Source: Qipengyuania mesophila
Lineage (GTDB): Bacteria; Pseudomonadota; Alphaproteobacteria; Sphingomonadales; Sphingomonadaceae
NCBI RefSeq assembly: GCF_019711655.1
Contig: NZ_JAIGNU010000001.1
Location: forward strand, 1 to 64,000
Reading direction: 5' to 3'
DNA: 64,000 nt
The stretch's first letter is position 1; each line of letters starts with the position of its first letter. Positions 1 through 8,461 of the stretch are shown here, one piece after another. The notes beneath the pieces are model-generated. The model was given only the letters and a program-made list of their open reading frames with translations. It did no database searches and was not told the origin of the DNA. Position numbers and translations under genes: made by a program.

Positions 1-387
1 GATGACGAGCCGATCGCGCTGCCGATGCTGTGGTACGAGCGCGAGGACACGCAGCGCCTGTGGACCTATTACGAGAAGCGCGATCTCGTCGAAAACAAGG
101 AAAAGGCCGCGCTCAAGCGGTTCGAAGATCCCGAGCTCGCGCCCCGGATCGAGGCGATGGCGAAGAAGGTAGCGCAGGAATTCGTGCCCTTCGACTACGG
201 CCGCATCGAATTCCGGCTCGATCTCAAGACCGGCGATATCAATTTCATTGAGATCAATCTCAACTGCAATCTCTGGTCGGAAAAGGTGATGGCCAAGGCC
301 GCCGCCCATGCGGGCTTCAGCCATGCCGATCTGCTCGAGACGCTGCTTGCCGAAAGCTGGCGGCGCAACGGACTGGTCGCACAATAA
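1..387 (+). CDS. ATP-grasp ligase, C-terminal part (cut by window edge)
   Basis: Reading frame 1 is open from the first base, so only the last 128 codons of this gene are present. The fragment is the C-terminal lobe of an ATP-grasp (D-alanine-D-alanine-ligase-like) enzyme, with an acidic/asparagine metal-binding stretch (EINLNCNLWS) near residues 85-94 of the fragment. It is clearly paralogous to the next gene: both share TYYEKRDLV, PFDYGR and NLNCNLWS in the same order, so the two look like a tandem duplication. Enzymes of this fold join a carboxylate to an amine using ATP. The substrate cannot be read from the fragment. Stop TAA; the partner starts 62 bases later. Confidence 0.75.
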   Translation, partial: DDEPIALPMLWYEREDTQRLWTYYEKRDLVENKEKAALKRFEDPELAPRIEAMAKKVAQEFVPFDYGRIEFRLDLKTGDINFIEINLNCNLWSEKVMAKAAAHAGFSHADLLETLLAESWRRNGLVAQ

Positions 388-449
388 TCACCGCGTAACC
401 CGGCACTGCGCAACGACGCAGTGAACGACAACAAAACACGCAGGTCGCC

Positions 450-1463
450 ATGTTGATGAACCGAATACCCACGCCGCTGACGATCGATTCCGCATCGAGA
501 GAGCGGCTGCGCATCCTGTTCATCGCCAAGAATGCGCTGTGGGACGGCAGCGGCTCGCCCGAAGACGGCAACCATGCCTCCTACCATCGCGAAATGCGCC
601 AGGTGCTCGAAGGCATCGGACTCAACCTCGCGATCGAGGACCGCTTCGAGGTGTTGTTCGACAAGCCCGAGGTCGATTTCGTCTTTCCGCTGCTCAACCG
701 CGCCGGCTTCTTCAATTCGGAAATGCTCTGCCCGCTGCTGTGCGAACGCGCGGGCATTCCCTATCTCGGCGCGAGCCCGATTATTCGCGGCCTGGCAGAC
801 GACAAGCATCTGGCCAAGCGCGCAGCACGCGACGCGGGCGTGCCCACTGCACCCTGGGCGATCTATCGCCGCGGCGCGCCGATCGACCCCGCGCTGTGTC
901 CCGAAGGCACGCGCTTCGTGGTCAAGCCGAACAATTCCTCGGCCAGCTGGGGTGTCAACGACGCCACCGACTGGGACAGCGTGCTGACCGCGATCGAAAG
1001 CGTCCACGCGCTCGGCCACGATGCGCTGGTCGAACCCTTCATCGACGGCAGCGATGTCGAGGTGCCGGTCATAACCATCGGCGGCGAGCCGCAGATCATG
1101 CCGATGCTGATCTTCCGCCAGGCCGATCCCTCGCACCTGCGGACCTACTACGAGAAGCGCGACCTCGTCGACCGGACACAGAAATACTCGCTCGATCCCT
1201 TCGAGAATGCCGAGATGAGCGTGCGCATCGCCGAGTTCACCCGCAAGCTGTGGGGCGAATACCGCCCCTTCGACTATGGCCGCTTCGAATTCCGTGTGAA
1301 TGAAGAGACCGGCGAAGTGACTTTCCTCGAGCTCAACCTCAACTGCAATCTGTGGTCGCAGAAGGTCTTCGGTCGCGCCGCAGCGATGGCGGGGTGGACG
1401 CAGGAAGAGCTGATCGAGACGATCCTCGCGGAGTCGCTCCGGCGCCACGGCTTGCTGGGCTAG
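450..1463 (+). CDS. ATP-grasp family ligase (D-Ala-D-Ala ligase-like)
   Basis: A 337-residue protein of about D-Ala-D-Ala ligase length. It has an N-terminal domain (RILFIAKNALWDG near residue 20), an ATP-binding lysine region (KPNNSSASWGV, about 157-167) and a C-terminal metal-binding strand (ELNLNCNLWS, about 293). The terminal motif departs from the usual ExNTxPG of true Ddl, and the gene is the second copy of a tandem pair, so I infer a carboxylate-amine ligase of unknown substrate rather than the cell-wall Ddl. No mur, fts or ddl neighbours are visible. Its TAG stop overlaps the stop of the opposing dehydrogenase through a CTAG palindrome. Confidence 0.72.
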   Translation: MLMNRIPTPLTIDSASRERLRILFIAKNALWDGSGSPEDGNHASYHREMRQVLEGIGLNLAIEDRFEVLFDKPEVDFVFPLLNRAGFFNSEMLCPLLCERAGIPYLGASPIIRGLADDKHLAKRAARDAGVPTAPWAIYRRGAPIDPALCPEGTRFVVKPNNSSASWGVNDATDWDSVLTAIESVHALGHDALVEPFIDGSDVEVPVITIGGEPQIMPMLIFRQADPSHLRTYYEKRDLVDRTQKYSLDPFENAEMSVRIAEFTRKLWGEYRPFDYGRFEFRVNEETGEVTFLELNLNCNLWSQKVFGRAAAMAGWTQEELIETILAESLRRHGLLG

Positions 1464-2185
1464 GCGGGGACTTCCTCGCCCTTCCAGTCGAAGACCTTGC
1501 CGCTGTCGTCCGGAGTGAGCCGATCGATCACTGCCAGCAGGTTCTGGGCCGCGTCCCGCGGAGCGATGAGCTGGCCTTTGGAAAGGTTCGCCTGGAAGGG
1601 CTGCGATAGCGCGGTATCGACCGTGCCGGGGTGCAATCCGGTGACTACCGCCTGGGGATGCGTGCGCGCCAGCTCGATCGCGAAATTCCGCAGCAGCATG
1701 TTCAGCGCCGCCTTGCTCGCGCGGTAGCTGTGCCACCCGCCGAGGCGGTTGTCGCCGATCGATCCGATCCGCGCCGACAGCACCGCGAAGACGCTGCGCC
1801 CCTCGCGGGGCAGCAGCGGCAGCATGTGCTTGGCGATCAGAGCCGGCCCGAGGGTGTTGAGCCGGAAGACCTCTTCCATTGTCGCGGCATCGAGGTGGCG
1901 AAAGCTGCGCTCGGGTCCCGTGCCGTCGGGCAGCGTGAGCACACCGCTCGCCACCACCACCAGCTCGGGCGGGCTTTCGGCCATGGCCTGCGCGGCGGCC
2001 GCGATCATGCTCTCGTCGGTGAGATCGAAGCGGAAACTTCGATATCGCCGGTCGGACGCCTCGCCCGAGCGGCTCCCCGCCCAGACCTCGATACCGCGGT
2101 CGGCCAGCGCGCTTGCCAGCGCACCGCCGATACCGCCGCTGGCCCCGAAGATCGCCGCGCGCCGAAAGAGCTTTCCTACATCCAT
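1460..2185 (-). CDS. SDR family NAD(P)-dependent oxidoreductase (C-factor-like)
   Basis: A 241-residue short-chain dehydrogenase. The dinucleotide-binding glycine motif (GASGGIGG) lies at residues 14-21, an Asp is present after beta-strand 3 (FDLTDES), and the catalytic pair is in SYRASK near residue 152. These mark a Rossmann-fold oxidoreductase. The overall pattern, including the [14 protein letters not shown] segment, resembles the C-factor/CsgA-like group, whose substrates are mostly undefined. It stands alone on this strand, divergent from sdhB across 213 bases and convergent with the ATP-grasp gene. Confidence 0.8.
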   Translation of the reverse strand: MDVGKLFRRAAIFGASGGIGGALASALADRGIEVWAGSRSGEASDRRYRSFRFDLTDESMIAAAAQAMAESPPELVVVASGVLTLPDGTGPERSFRHLDAATMEEVFRLNTLGPALIAKHMLPLLPREGRSVFAVLSARIGSIGDNRLGGWHSYRASKAALNMLLRNFAIELARTHPQAVVTGLHPGTVDTALSQPFQANLSKGQLIAPRDAAQNLLAVIDRLTPDDSGKVFDWKGEEVPA

Positions 2186-2398
2186 CCTACCGACCTAGAC
2201 CCCCGGCAGTATCTGCAGGTTCCCCGGATTTGCCCGGTTTGTCGGGCTTTTCGCGGAAGAAGGCGTTTTCGCCCTGGACCGTGTAACACCCGGTCCATGT
2301 GTAGGAACCCGCAGGCGAGGATTAGCGGTACACTCGGCCTTGCACCCCTCGCCCGAACCGCTAGATGGGTTTCGCAAAGCAACAGGACCGATAGCGTA
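2186..2398. promoter_or_regulatory. Divergent intergenic region SDR/sdhB
   Basis: The longest gene-free stretch of the window lies between two divergent starts and must hold the sdhB promoter. I cannot assign confident -35/-10 boxes. At 2232-2251 the plus strand has a 5-bp stem (GCCCG ... CGGGC) with a six-base loop followed directly by TTTT, which looks like an intrinsic terminator or attenuator although no plus-strand gene ends just upstream. No RNA gene is recognisable. Confidence 0.3.
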
Positions 2399-3181
2399 AT
2401 GGCGACCTTCACCCTTCCCAAGAATTCGAAGATCACCGGCAAGAGCCGCACCCACAAGGCCGAGGGCGGTTCGCGCATCCGCAAGTTCAAGATCTATCGC
2501 TACGATCCCGACAGCGGCGAAAACCCGCGCTACGACAGTTTCGAGCTCGATCTCGACGAGTGCGGCCCAATGGTCCTCGACGCGCTGTTCAAGATCAAGA
2601 ACGAGATCGATCCGACGCTGACCTTCCGCCGCTCGTGCCGCGAAGGCATCTGCGGGTCGTGCTCGATGAACCTCAACGGCAAGAACGGCCTCGCCTGCAC
2701 CACCGCGATCGAGGACCTCAAGGGCGAAATCCGCATAACCCCGCTGCCGAGCATGGACGTCATCAAGGACCTGGTGCCCGACTTCACCCATTTCTACGCG
2801 CAATATGCCAGCATCCGCCCCTGGCTGCAGACCGTCTCGACCACGCCGAGCGGCAAGGAGCGGCTGCAGTCGCCCGAACAGCGCGAGAAGCTCGACGGGC
2901 TCTACGAGTGCATCCTGTGCGCCTGCTGCTCGACCGCCTGCCCGAGCTATTGGTGGAACAGCGACAAGTTCCTCGGCCCGGCGATCCTGCTGCAGGCCTA
3001 TCGCTGGCTCGCCGACAGCCGCGACGAGATGACCGGCGAACGCCTCGACCAGCTCGAGGACCCCTTCCGGCTCTATCGCTGCCACACGATCATGAATTGC
3101 GCGAACGTCTGCCCCAAGGGCCTCAGCCCGGCCAAGGCGATCGCCGAAACCAAGAAGATGATCGCCGAGCGCGCGATCTGA
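2399..3181 (+). CDS. sdhB: Succinate dehydrogenase iron-sulfur subunit
   Basis: A 260-residue SdhB, the electron-transfer subunit of respiratory complex II at the cytoplasmic face of the inner membrane. All three clusters are visible: 2Fe-2S ligands in CREGICGSC (about residue 79), 4Fe-4S in [11 protein letters not shown] (about 170) and 3Fe-4S in [11 protein letters not shown] (about 227). The PSYWWN segment fits quinone-site residues. The ATG at 2399 is chosen because MATFTLPK is the normal N-terminus; the frame extends upstream without support. sdhC, sdhD and sdhA are not adjacent: upstream is an opposing dehydrogenase, so sdhB is detached from the rest of the operon and heads its own unit with the thioesterase and zapE. 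Confidence 0.96.
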   Translation: MATFTLPKNSKITGKSRTHKAEGGSRIRKFKIYRYDPDSGENPRYDSFELDLDECGPMVLDALFKIKNEIDPTLTFRRSCREGICGSCSMNLNGKNGLACTTAIEDLKGEIRITPLPSMDVIKDLVPDFTHFYAQYASIRPWLQTVSTTPSGKERLQSPEQREKLDGLYECILCACCSTACPSYWWNSDKFLGPAILLQAYRWLADSRDEMTGERLDQLEDPFRLYRCHTIMNCANVCPKGLSPAKAIAETKKMIAERAI

Positions 3182-3185
3182 TCCC

Positions 3186-3653
3186 TTGGCGCTGCGCGAC
3201 GACGTTTTCGACCATGGCCCCGACCCGGACAATCCGGGCTGGCGCCACTGGAACCTGAAGGACCAGAGCCTGTTCAACGGCGCGGTGATGGGCAAGCTCA
3301 TCACCCGCGTCGACGACGACGGGAAGGCGCGGCTGCGCATGTTCCCCGAGCGGCGGCACGAGAACCTGCAGGGCATCGTCCATGGCGCGGTGACGCTCTC
3401 GCTGATCGACATCAGCCTGTTCACCACCATGCACACGATCGGGACGGGCAATGCCGGGCCCTCGGTCACGCTGGAACTGTCGACCCAGTTCGTCGGCGCC
3501 GGCCAGGTGGACCGGCCGCTCGACGCGGTCTGCGAGATCGTCCGCGAGACGGGCAGCATGGTCTTCGTGCGCGGCGCGGTCGAGCAGGAGGATCACATCG
3601 TCGCGAGCTTCTCGGGCATCGTGAAGAAGATGAAGCGCCGGGTCACCCCGTGA
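3186..3653 (+). CDS. PaaI family thioesterase
   Basis: A 155-residue hotdog-fold protein. The family signature is seen in NLQGIVHGAVTLSLID (about residues 60-75), where the HG and the following acidic residue belong to the active site of PaaI-type acyl-CoA thioesterases. The start is read as TTG four bases after the sdhB stop, with no ATG in frame nearby, so it is probably translationally coupled to sdhB. The stop overlaps the zapE GTG start by four bases (GTGA). The sdhB-thioesterase-zapE order suggests one transcript. The acyl-CoA substrate is unknown. Confidence 0.85.
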   Translation: MALRDDVFDHGPDPDNPGWRHWNLKDQSLFNGAVMGKLITRVDDDGKARLRMFPERRHENLQGIVHGAVTLSLIDISLFTTMHTIGTGNAGPSVTLELSTQFVGAGQVDRPLDAVCEIVRETGSMVFVRGAVEQEDHIVASFSGIVKKMKRRVTP

Positions 3654-4762
3654 GCGGCATGCTCGCTCGCTACGAGCGGCTCGTCGCCGCGGGCGAACTC
3701 AGGGTCGATCCCGACCAGCGACGGGCCGCAGAACGGCTCGACCGGCTGCAGAAGGACCTAGAGGCCGACAGCTCGGGCGGGCTGCTCGCGCAGCTGTTCA
3801 AGCCGAAGAAGGCGCGGCCGCAGGGCGTCTACATGTGGGGCGGCGTCGGGCGCGGCAAGTCGATGCTGATGGACCTTTTCGTCGAGACGCTGGGCATCGT
3901 GGAGAAGCGGCGCGCGCATTTCCACGAGTTCATGCTCGAAGTCGATCGCCGCATGCGCGACCGCCGGACCAGCGATCCGGGCGATCCCACGGGCAAGGTC
4001 GCGCGCGACATCGCCGCCGACGTGCGCTGCCTCGCCTTCGACGAGATGGTGGTCACCAACACCGCTGACGCGGCGATCATGGCACGGCTGTTCACCGCGC
4101 TGATCCGCGACCAGGGCGTGACCGTCGTCACCACCAGCAACCGCCCGCCCAAGGACCTCTACAAGGACGGGCTCAACCGCTCGCTCTTCCTGCCCTTCAT
4201 CGACCTCGTCGAGGAGGAATTCGACGTGCTCCCGCTCGATGGGCCGACCGACTACCGGCTCGACCGGCTCGGCGGCATGGGGACCTGGCACGCCCCGCTC
4301 GGCGATCCCGCGACGGCGCAGGTGCGCGAGGCCTTCTTCCGCCTGACCGATTACAAGCCCGAGGATGCCGACAACGTCCCTTCGGGCGAACTCGACCTGG
4401 GCGGTGGTCGCACGCTGCACGTGCCCAAGTGCCTCAAGGGCGTCGGCGTGTTCAGCTTCAAGCGGCTGTGTGGCGAGAACCGCGGCGCGGCGGACTATCT
4501 CGCCATCGCGCATGCCTATCACACGGTGATCGTCGTCGGCATTCCCGCCATGTCGCCCGACAACCGCAACGAGGCGATCCGCTTCACCAAGCTGGTCGAT
4601 GCGCTCTACGAGAACAACGTCAAGCTGTTCGTCACCGCGGCGGCAGAACCCGAGAACCTCTACACCGCAGGCGATGGCGCCTTCGAATTCGAGCGGACAG
4701 TGAGCCGCCTCAAGGAAATGCAGAGCGCCGACTACATGGCGCGGGGGCATGGCCTCGCCTAG
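3650..4762 (+). CDS. zapE: Cell division protein ZapE (AFG1-like ATPase)
   Basis: A 370-residue AAA-type ATPase of the AFG1/ZapE family. The Walker A motif (GGVGRGKS) is near residues 63-70, directly after the family hallmark GVYMWG; the Walker B stretch (LAFDEMVV) is near 128, followed by a sensor region (VVTTSNRPP). ZapE associates with the Z-ring in proteobacteria, and the yeast homologue Afg1 acts in mitochondrial protein quality control. The GTG start overlaps the thioesterase stop. The C-terminal domain (CGENRGAADYLAIAHAY) also fits the family. Confidence 0.92.
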   Translation: MSGMLARYERLVAAGELRVDPDQRRAAERLDRLQKDLEADSSGGLLAQLFKPKKARPQGVYMWGGVGRGKSMLMDLFVETLGIVEKRRAHFHEFMLEVDRRMRDRRTSDPGDPTGKVARDIAADVRCLAFDEMVVTNTADAAIMARLFTALIRDQGVTVVTTSNRPPKDLYKDGLNRSLFLPFIDLVEEEFDVLPLDGPTDYRLDRLGGMGTWHAPLGDPATAQVREAFFRLTDYKPEDADNVPSGELDLGGGRTLHVPKCLKGVGVFSFKRLCGENRGAADYLAIAHAYHTVIVVGIPAMSPDNRNEAIRFTKLVDALYENNVKLFVTAAAEPENLYTAGDGAFEFERTVSRLKEMQSADYMARGHGLA

Positions 4763-4865
4763 GCCCGAGGCCGGGCAGTCACACCGGTGTTTCTTGACGG
4801 CTTTCCCGCCGCACCCACATCGGGCGCATCCCGGCGTCAACACCCCGCCGATGTGAGAAAAACCA

Positions 4866-5564
4866 ATGATCGATATCCGACCCTTCGCCTCGCTCGGCCA
4901 TGCCAACCACGGCTGGCTCGATGCGCGGCACCACTTCAGCTTCGCCAATTACCACGACCCCGAGCGCATGGGCTGGGGCAGCATCCGCGTGTGGAACGAC
5001 GACACGATCCAGGCGCAGACCGGTTTCCCCCTGCACCCGCACCGCGACATGGAAATCGTCACTTTCGTGCGCAAAGGCGCGATCAGCCATCGCGACAGCC
5101 TGGGCAACGAGGGCCGCACCGCGGCGGGCGACGTGCAGGTGATGAGCGCAGGCACGGGCATCACCCATGCCGAAATGAACCTCGAGGACGAGGACACGAC
5201 GCTGTTCCAGATCTGGATCATCCCCGATCGCGCGGGCGAGCAGCCCGGCTGGGGCCAGCGCGAATTCCCCAAGGCCACCCGCGAGGGCGGCTTCGAGGTG
5301 CTTGCGAGCGGAACTCCCGAGGCCGACGATGCGCTGCCGATCCGGACCGACGCCAAGGTTGCTGCCGCGACACTGGCGGCGGGTCAAATCGCGACCTGGA
5401 CCACCTCGGGCGAGCGCCACCAGTATCTCGTCGCGCCCAAGGGCCGGGTCAAGGTCAACGGTGTCGAGGCGCAGCCGCGCGACGGGATCGCCGTTACCGG
5501 CGAGAACACCATCGTGGTCGAGGCGCTCGAAGACGCCGAAATAGTGCTGGTCGACGCGCGCTAG
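4866..5564 (+). CDS. Pirin family protein
   Basis: A 232-residue two-cupin protein of the pirin/YhaK-YhhW type. The first cupin carries the conserved histidines in HPHRDMEIVTFV (about residue 57) and GTGITHAEMN (about 97-103), which bind the metal. The N-terminus (HHFSFANYHDPERMGWG) is also a family signature. Bacterial pirins include quercetin dioxygenases and redox-sensing regulators; nothing here decides which. The ATG start follows a weak GAG-rich ribosome-binding site. The stop overlaps that of the opposing amidotransferase in a CTAG palindrome at 5561-5564. Confidence 0.9.
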   Translation: MIDIRPFASLGHANHGWLDARHHFSFANYHDPERMGWGSIRVWNDDTIQAQTGFPLHPHRDMEIVTFVRKGAISHRDSLGNEGRTAAGDVQVMSAGTGITHAEMNLEDEDTTLFQIWIIPDRAGEQPGWGQREFPKATREGGFEVLASGTPEADDALPIRTDAKVAAATLAAGQIATWTTSGERHQYLVAPKGRVKVNGVEAQPRDGIAVTGENTIVVEALEDAEIVLVDAR

Positions 5565-7459
5565 GCGCTCGGCTGCAGGTGCCGCAGCGAGCGCTCGAGC
5601 ATCAGCAGCTGCCACAACACGCGGCCGTGATCCGAACGGCCCGCAATATGGTCGTCCGCGAGGCGTGAAAGCGCCTTGCGGGCGAACCATCCGCTGCCGG
5701 TGAGCAGCTCGCTCGAGGCGATGGCGCGCGCCTCGCCCGCGAGCGGGCCGCGGAACCATTCCGCGAGCGGGGTCACGAAACCCTGCTTCTGGCGATAGAG
5801 GATGTCCTCGGGCAGGTAGCGCTCCATCGTGTGCTTCACCAGCCACTTGCCGGTGTTGCCGCGCAGCCGCTGGCGATGTGGCAGTCGCGCGGCGAATTCG
5901 ATCAGCCTGTGGTCGAGCAACGGCTCGCGTGCCTCGAGCGCCACCGCCATGCTCGTGCGGTCGGTCTTGGTGAGAATGTCGCCGGGCAGCCAGAACTTGA
6001 GATCGGCATATTGCGCGCGGTCGAGCCCGCTTCGCGCTGGAGCCTCACGCATCAACTTCTCGAACGGTTGCTCCGCCCGGTATGCTCCGCGCTCGCGGAT
6101 CAGCGTCTCGCCGTAAAGCGGCTCGCGCTGCTCGGGGGCGAGGATGGCGAGCGCACGCGCATAGCCCGCTTCACCGCTCGCAGCGAGCGACAGCAAGGTC
6201 GTCCTGGCGCGGAGTGGACGCGGCGCCCAGTCGGCCTTGGGCCAGAGCCGCCCGAGCGCGCCGAAAACGGGCTCGCGCAGCGCGCTTGGAAGGAACATCC
6301 GCGCCTGTTCCTCGCGCATCTGGAACAGCTGGCGGCGATAGCCGGCAAAGGCCTCGTCGACTCCGTCGCCCGACAGCGCGACGGTGACGTGTTCGCGCGC
6401 CAGTTCGCATACGCGCAGCGTGGGCAGCGCGCTGGCATCGGCGAAGGGCTCGTCGAATATCGCGGCGATGCGGTCGATCTCGCCGAACTGGTCGGCAGAG
6501 ACGATGCGCTCGTGGTGGTCGGTTCCGAAGAGCTCGGCCACCTGCCGCGCATGGCGGGTCTCGTCGACGCTCTCGACATCGAAGCCGATCGAGCAGCTGG
6601 TCACGGGTGCCGTGCTCGCCTCACTCATCAGCGCGACGACCGAGGAGCTGTCGACCCCGCCAGACAGGAAAGCGCCCAACGGAACGTCGGCGACCATGCG
6701 GCTGGTGACGCCTTCGCGCATCAGGTGGAGCAGCTGCGCCGAAAGGTCCTCGGTCCGCCCTCGTTCGCGCTCGGCGAAACTCACGTCCCACCACTGCCGC
6801 GGCGGCCCGGGTTCGCGCCCGTGTTCGAGCAGCAGGAAATGGCCCGCGGGAAGCTTCTCCACCCCCTTGAGCATCGCGCGATGATCGGGGACATAGCCCC
6901 AGGTCATGTAGTCCTCGATCGCCAGCGGGTCGATCTGCCGGCGCATCAGTGGGTGGGCGAGCAGCCCCTTCATCTCGCTGGCGAAGGCAAGCGCCCCGCC
7001 CTCCAGCCGTGCAAGGTAGAGCGGTTTCACGCCGAGCCGGTCGCGCGCCAGGAACAGCTGCCGCCGCTCTAGATCGTAGAGCGCGAAGACGAACATGCCG
7101 TCGAGGCGCGAAAGGCAATCGGGTCCCCACTTCTGCCATGCGGCGAGGATGGTCTCGGTGTCGCCATCGGTGCGGAACACCGCCCCGCCCTGTTCGAGCT
7201 CGCGGCGCAACGCGCGGTAGTTGTAGATCTCGCCGTTGAAGACGATCACTGCACGACCGTCGGCCGAATGCATCGGCTGTGGCGATCCTTCAAGATCGAT
7301 GATCGACAGACGTCGGTGTCCCAGCCCCACGCCGGGGGCAGTCCACACACCGCTGCCATCGGGTCCGCGATGCGCCAGCGCATCGGTCATCCGTTCGACC
7401 CGCTTGGGATCGACCGGCTTGACCGTCTCGAAATGGAAAAGTCCCGCGATCCCGCACAT
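5561..7459 (-). CDS. XrtA/PEP-CTERM system amidotransferase (asparagine synthetase-like)
   Basis: A 632-residue glutamine-dependent amidotransferase of the AsnB superfamily. Cys2 (MCGIAG) is the glutaminase nucleophile of the N-terminal Ntn domain, and a PP-loop ATP-pyrophosphatase motif (LSGGVDSSS) sits near residue 266 in the synthetase domain. Its position as last gene of the exosortase operon, 12 bases after xrtA, assigns it to the XrtA-associated subfamily. That subfamily is thought to amidate a component of the exopolysaccharide or a cell-surface precursor rather than make asparagine; the substrate is not established. Confidence 0.9.
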   Translation of the reverse strand: MCGIAGLFHFETVKPVDPKRVERMTDALAHRGPDGSGVWTAPGVGLGHRRLSIIDLEGSPQPMHSADGRAVIVFNGEIYNYRALRRELEQGGAVFRTDGDTETILAAWQKWGPDCLSRLDGMFVFALYDLERRQLFLARDRLGVKPLYLARLEGGALAFASEMKGLLAHPLMRRQIDPLAIEDYMTWGYVPDHRAMLKGVEKLPAGHFLLLEHGREPGPPRQWWDVSFAERERGRTEDLSAQLLHLMREGVTSRMVADVPLGAFLSGGVDSSSVVALMSEASTAPVTSCSIGFDVESVDETRHARQVAELFGTDHHERIVSADQFGEIDRIAAIFDEPFADASALPTLRVCELAREHVTVALSGDGVDEAFAGYRRQLFQMREEQARMFLPSALREPVFGALGRLWPKADWAPRPLRARTTLLSLAASGEAGYARALAILAPEQREPLYGETLIRERGAYRAEQPFEKLMREAPARSGLDRAQYADLKFWLPGDILTKTDRTSMAVALEAREPLLDHRLIEFAARLPHRQRLRGNTGKWLVKHTMERYLPEDILYRQKQGFVTPLAEWFRGPLAGEARAIASSELLTGSGWFARKALSRLADDHIAGRSDHGRVLWQLLMLERSLRHLQPSA

Positions 7460-7471
7460 AGGCGAGCGTGC

Positions 7472-8461
7472 CTAGCCGAGCCGCGCGAGCACGGCAAAGA
7501 CCAATGCGGCAGCCAGCGCTGCACCGAAGGCCAGTGCCGGTCTTGCGCGCCAGCCCTCGAATCGGTGGACCAGCGCCATCGTGCCGAGGTCCTCAGCGGA
7601 CAAACCGGCCTCCTCCGGCTCGCGCTCGAACCAGCGCCAGGCGACGCCCAGCACCAACGCGATGACCACGCCGAAGAAGACCCAGCCGTAGACAATGTGA
7701 TCGAAGCTTCCTGCCGCCTCTGCGCCGACGAACTGCGCGATGTAGATCGTCGCCCAGGCGCGAATCCCATTGGCCACGATGGGCACCACGATGCAGGCGA
7801 GCAGAAACCAGAAGCGGCGCGTCCAGCTGGTGAAGCAGCTGTATGCCACGAGCACACCGAGCGCGAGCATTGCGATGAGGAATTTCACCCCCGAACATTC
7901 CTCGGCGACGATGAACAGCCCCGCGGGCGTGTCGATATGTATGCCGTCGGCGACGGTATCGATGCCGCTCAGTTGCGACAGCGCAGTGGCGATTTCGGCG
8001 GTGATCATCTGCAGCGGCGGAATGAATTCGCCGCCGAAGGGCACCAGGACGAAGGCATAGCCGAGCGGGAATGCCAGTAGAAGCCCGGCACGCAGGCCCA
8101 GAATCGCGAGCACCGCCCCCTGCAGCGACAGCACCGCCCCGCCCTGCGCTATGGTGTTGATCCCGAGCTGTCGACCCACAAGCCAGGTCGCCAGGCCGAA
8201 CAGCATCCACAGGAGGCCAGGCCACCACCCGGCGAGAGGCACCTTCACCAGTTCGTCGCGGCGGAGCCAGACCAGCCAGGCGATGATCGGCGGGACGAGC
8301 AGGATGTGGCTGTAGGTATCGATGTCCCACCACTGGTGAGCCATCTCGCTCCAGTCGGCGAAGGTCAGTGCGACCAGCACGATCCATGCGCACAGGACCA
8401 TCAGGCCGGGATGAACCCGCGCCGCCATGGTCGACCGCGTCAAGACGAGGTTACGCGGCAT
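7472..8461 (-). CDS. xrtA: Exosortase A (without EpsI domain)
   Basis: A 329-residue polytopic membrane protease-transpeptidase that processes PEP-CTERM proteins. The catalytic triad is visible: Cys189 in EECSGVKF, Arg234 in NGIRAW and His255 in FDHIVYGW. About eight hydrophobic segments surround it. After a last helix (about 305-325) the protein ends. Many sphingomonad XrtA proteins continue into a roughly 200-residue periplasmic EpsI (DUF3485) domain; here the next gene begins 12 bases after the stop, so the domain is absent. The ATG at 8461 overlaps the glycosyltransferase end; an in-frame ATG at 8428 is an alternative start. Confidence 0.92.
   Translation of the reverse strand: MPRNLVLTRSTMAARVHPGLMVLCAWIVLVALTFADWSEMAHQWWDIDTYSHILLVPPIIAWLVWLRRDELVKVPLAGWWPGLLWMLFGLATWLVGRQLGINTIAQGGAVLSLQGAVLAILGLRAGLLLAFPLGYAFVLVPFGGEFIPPLQMITAEIATALSQLSGIDTVADGIHIDTPAGLFIVAEECSGVKFLIAMLALGVLVAYSCFTSWTRRFWFLLACIVVPIVANGIRAWATIYIAQFVGAEAAGSFDHIVYGWVFFGVVIALVLGVAWRWFEREPEEAGLSAEDLGTMALVHRFEGWRARPALAFGAALAAALVFAVLARLG

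Noticed and set aside
4794..4823. TTGACG near 4794 as a -35 box for the pirin gene
   Set aside because: No plausible -10 hexamer follows at 16-18 bases, so a promoter call is not supported.
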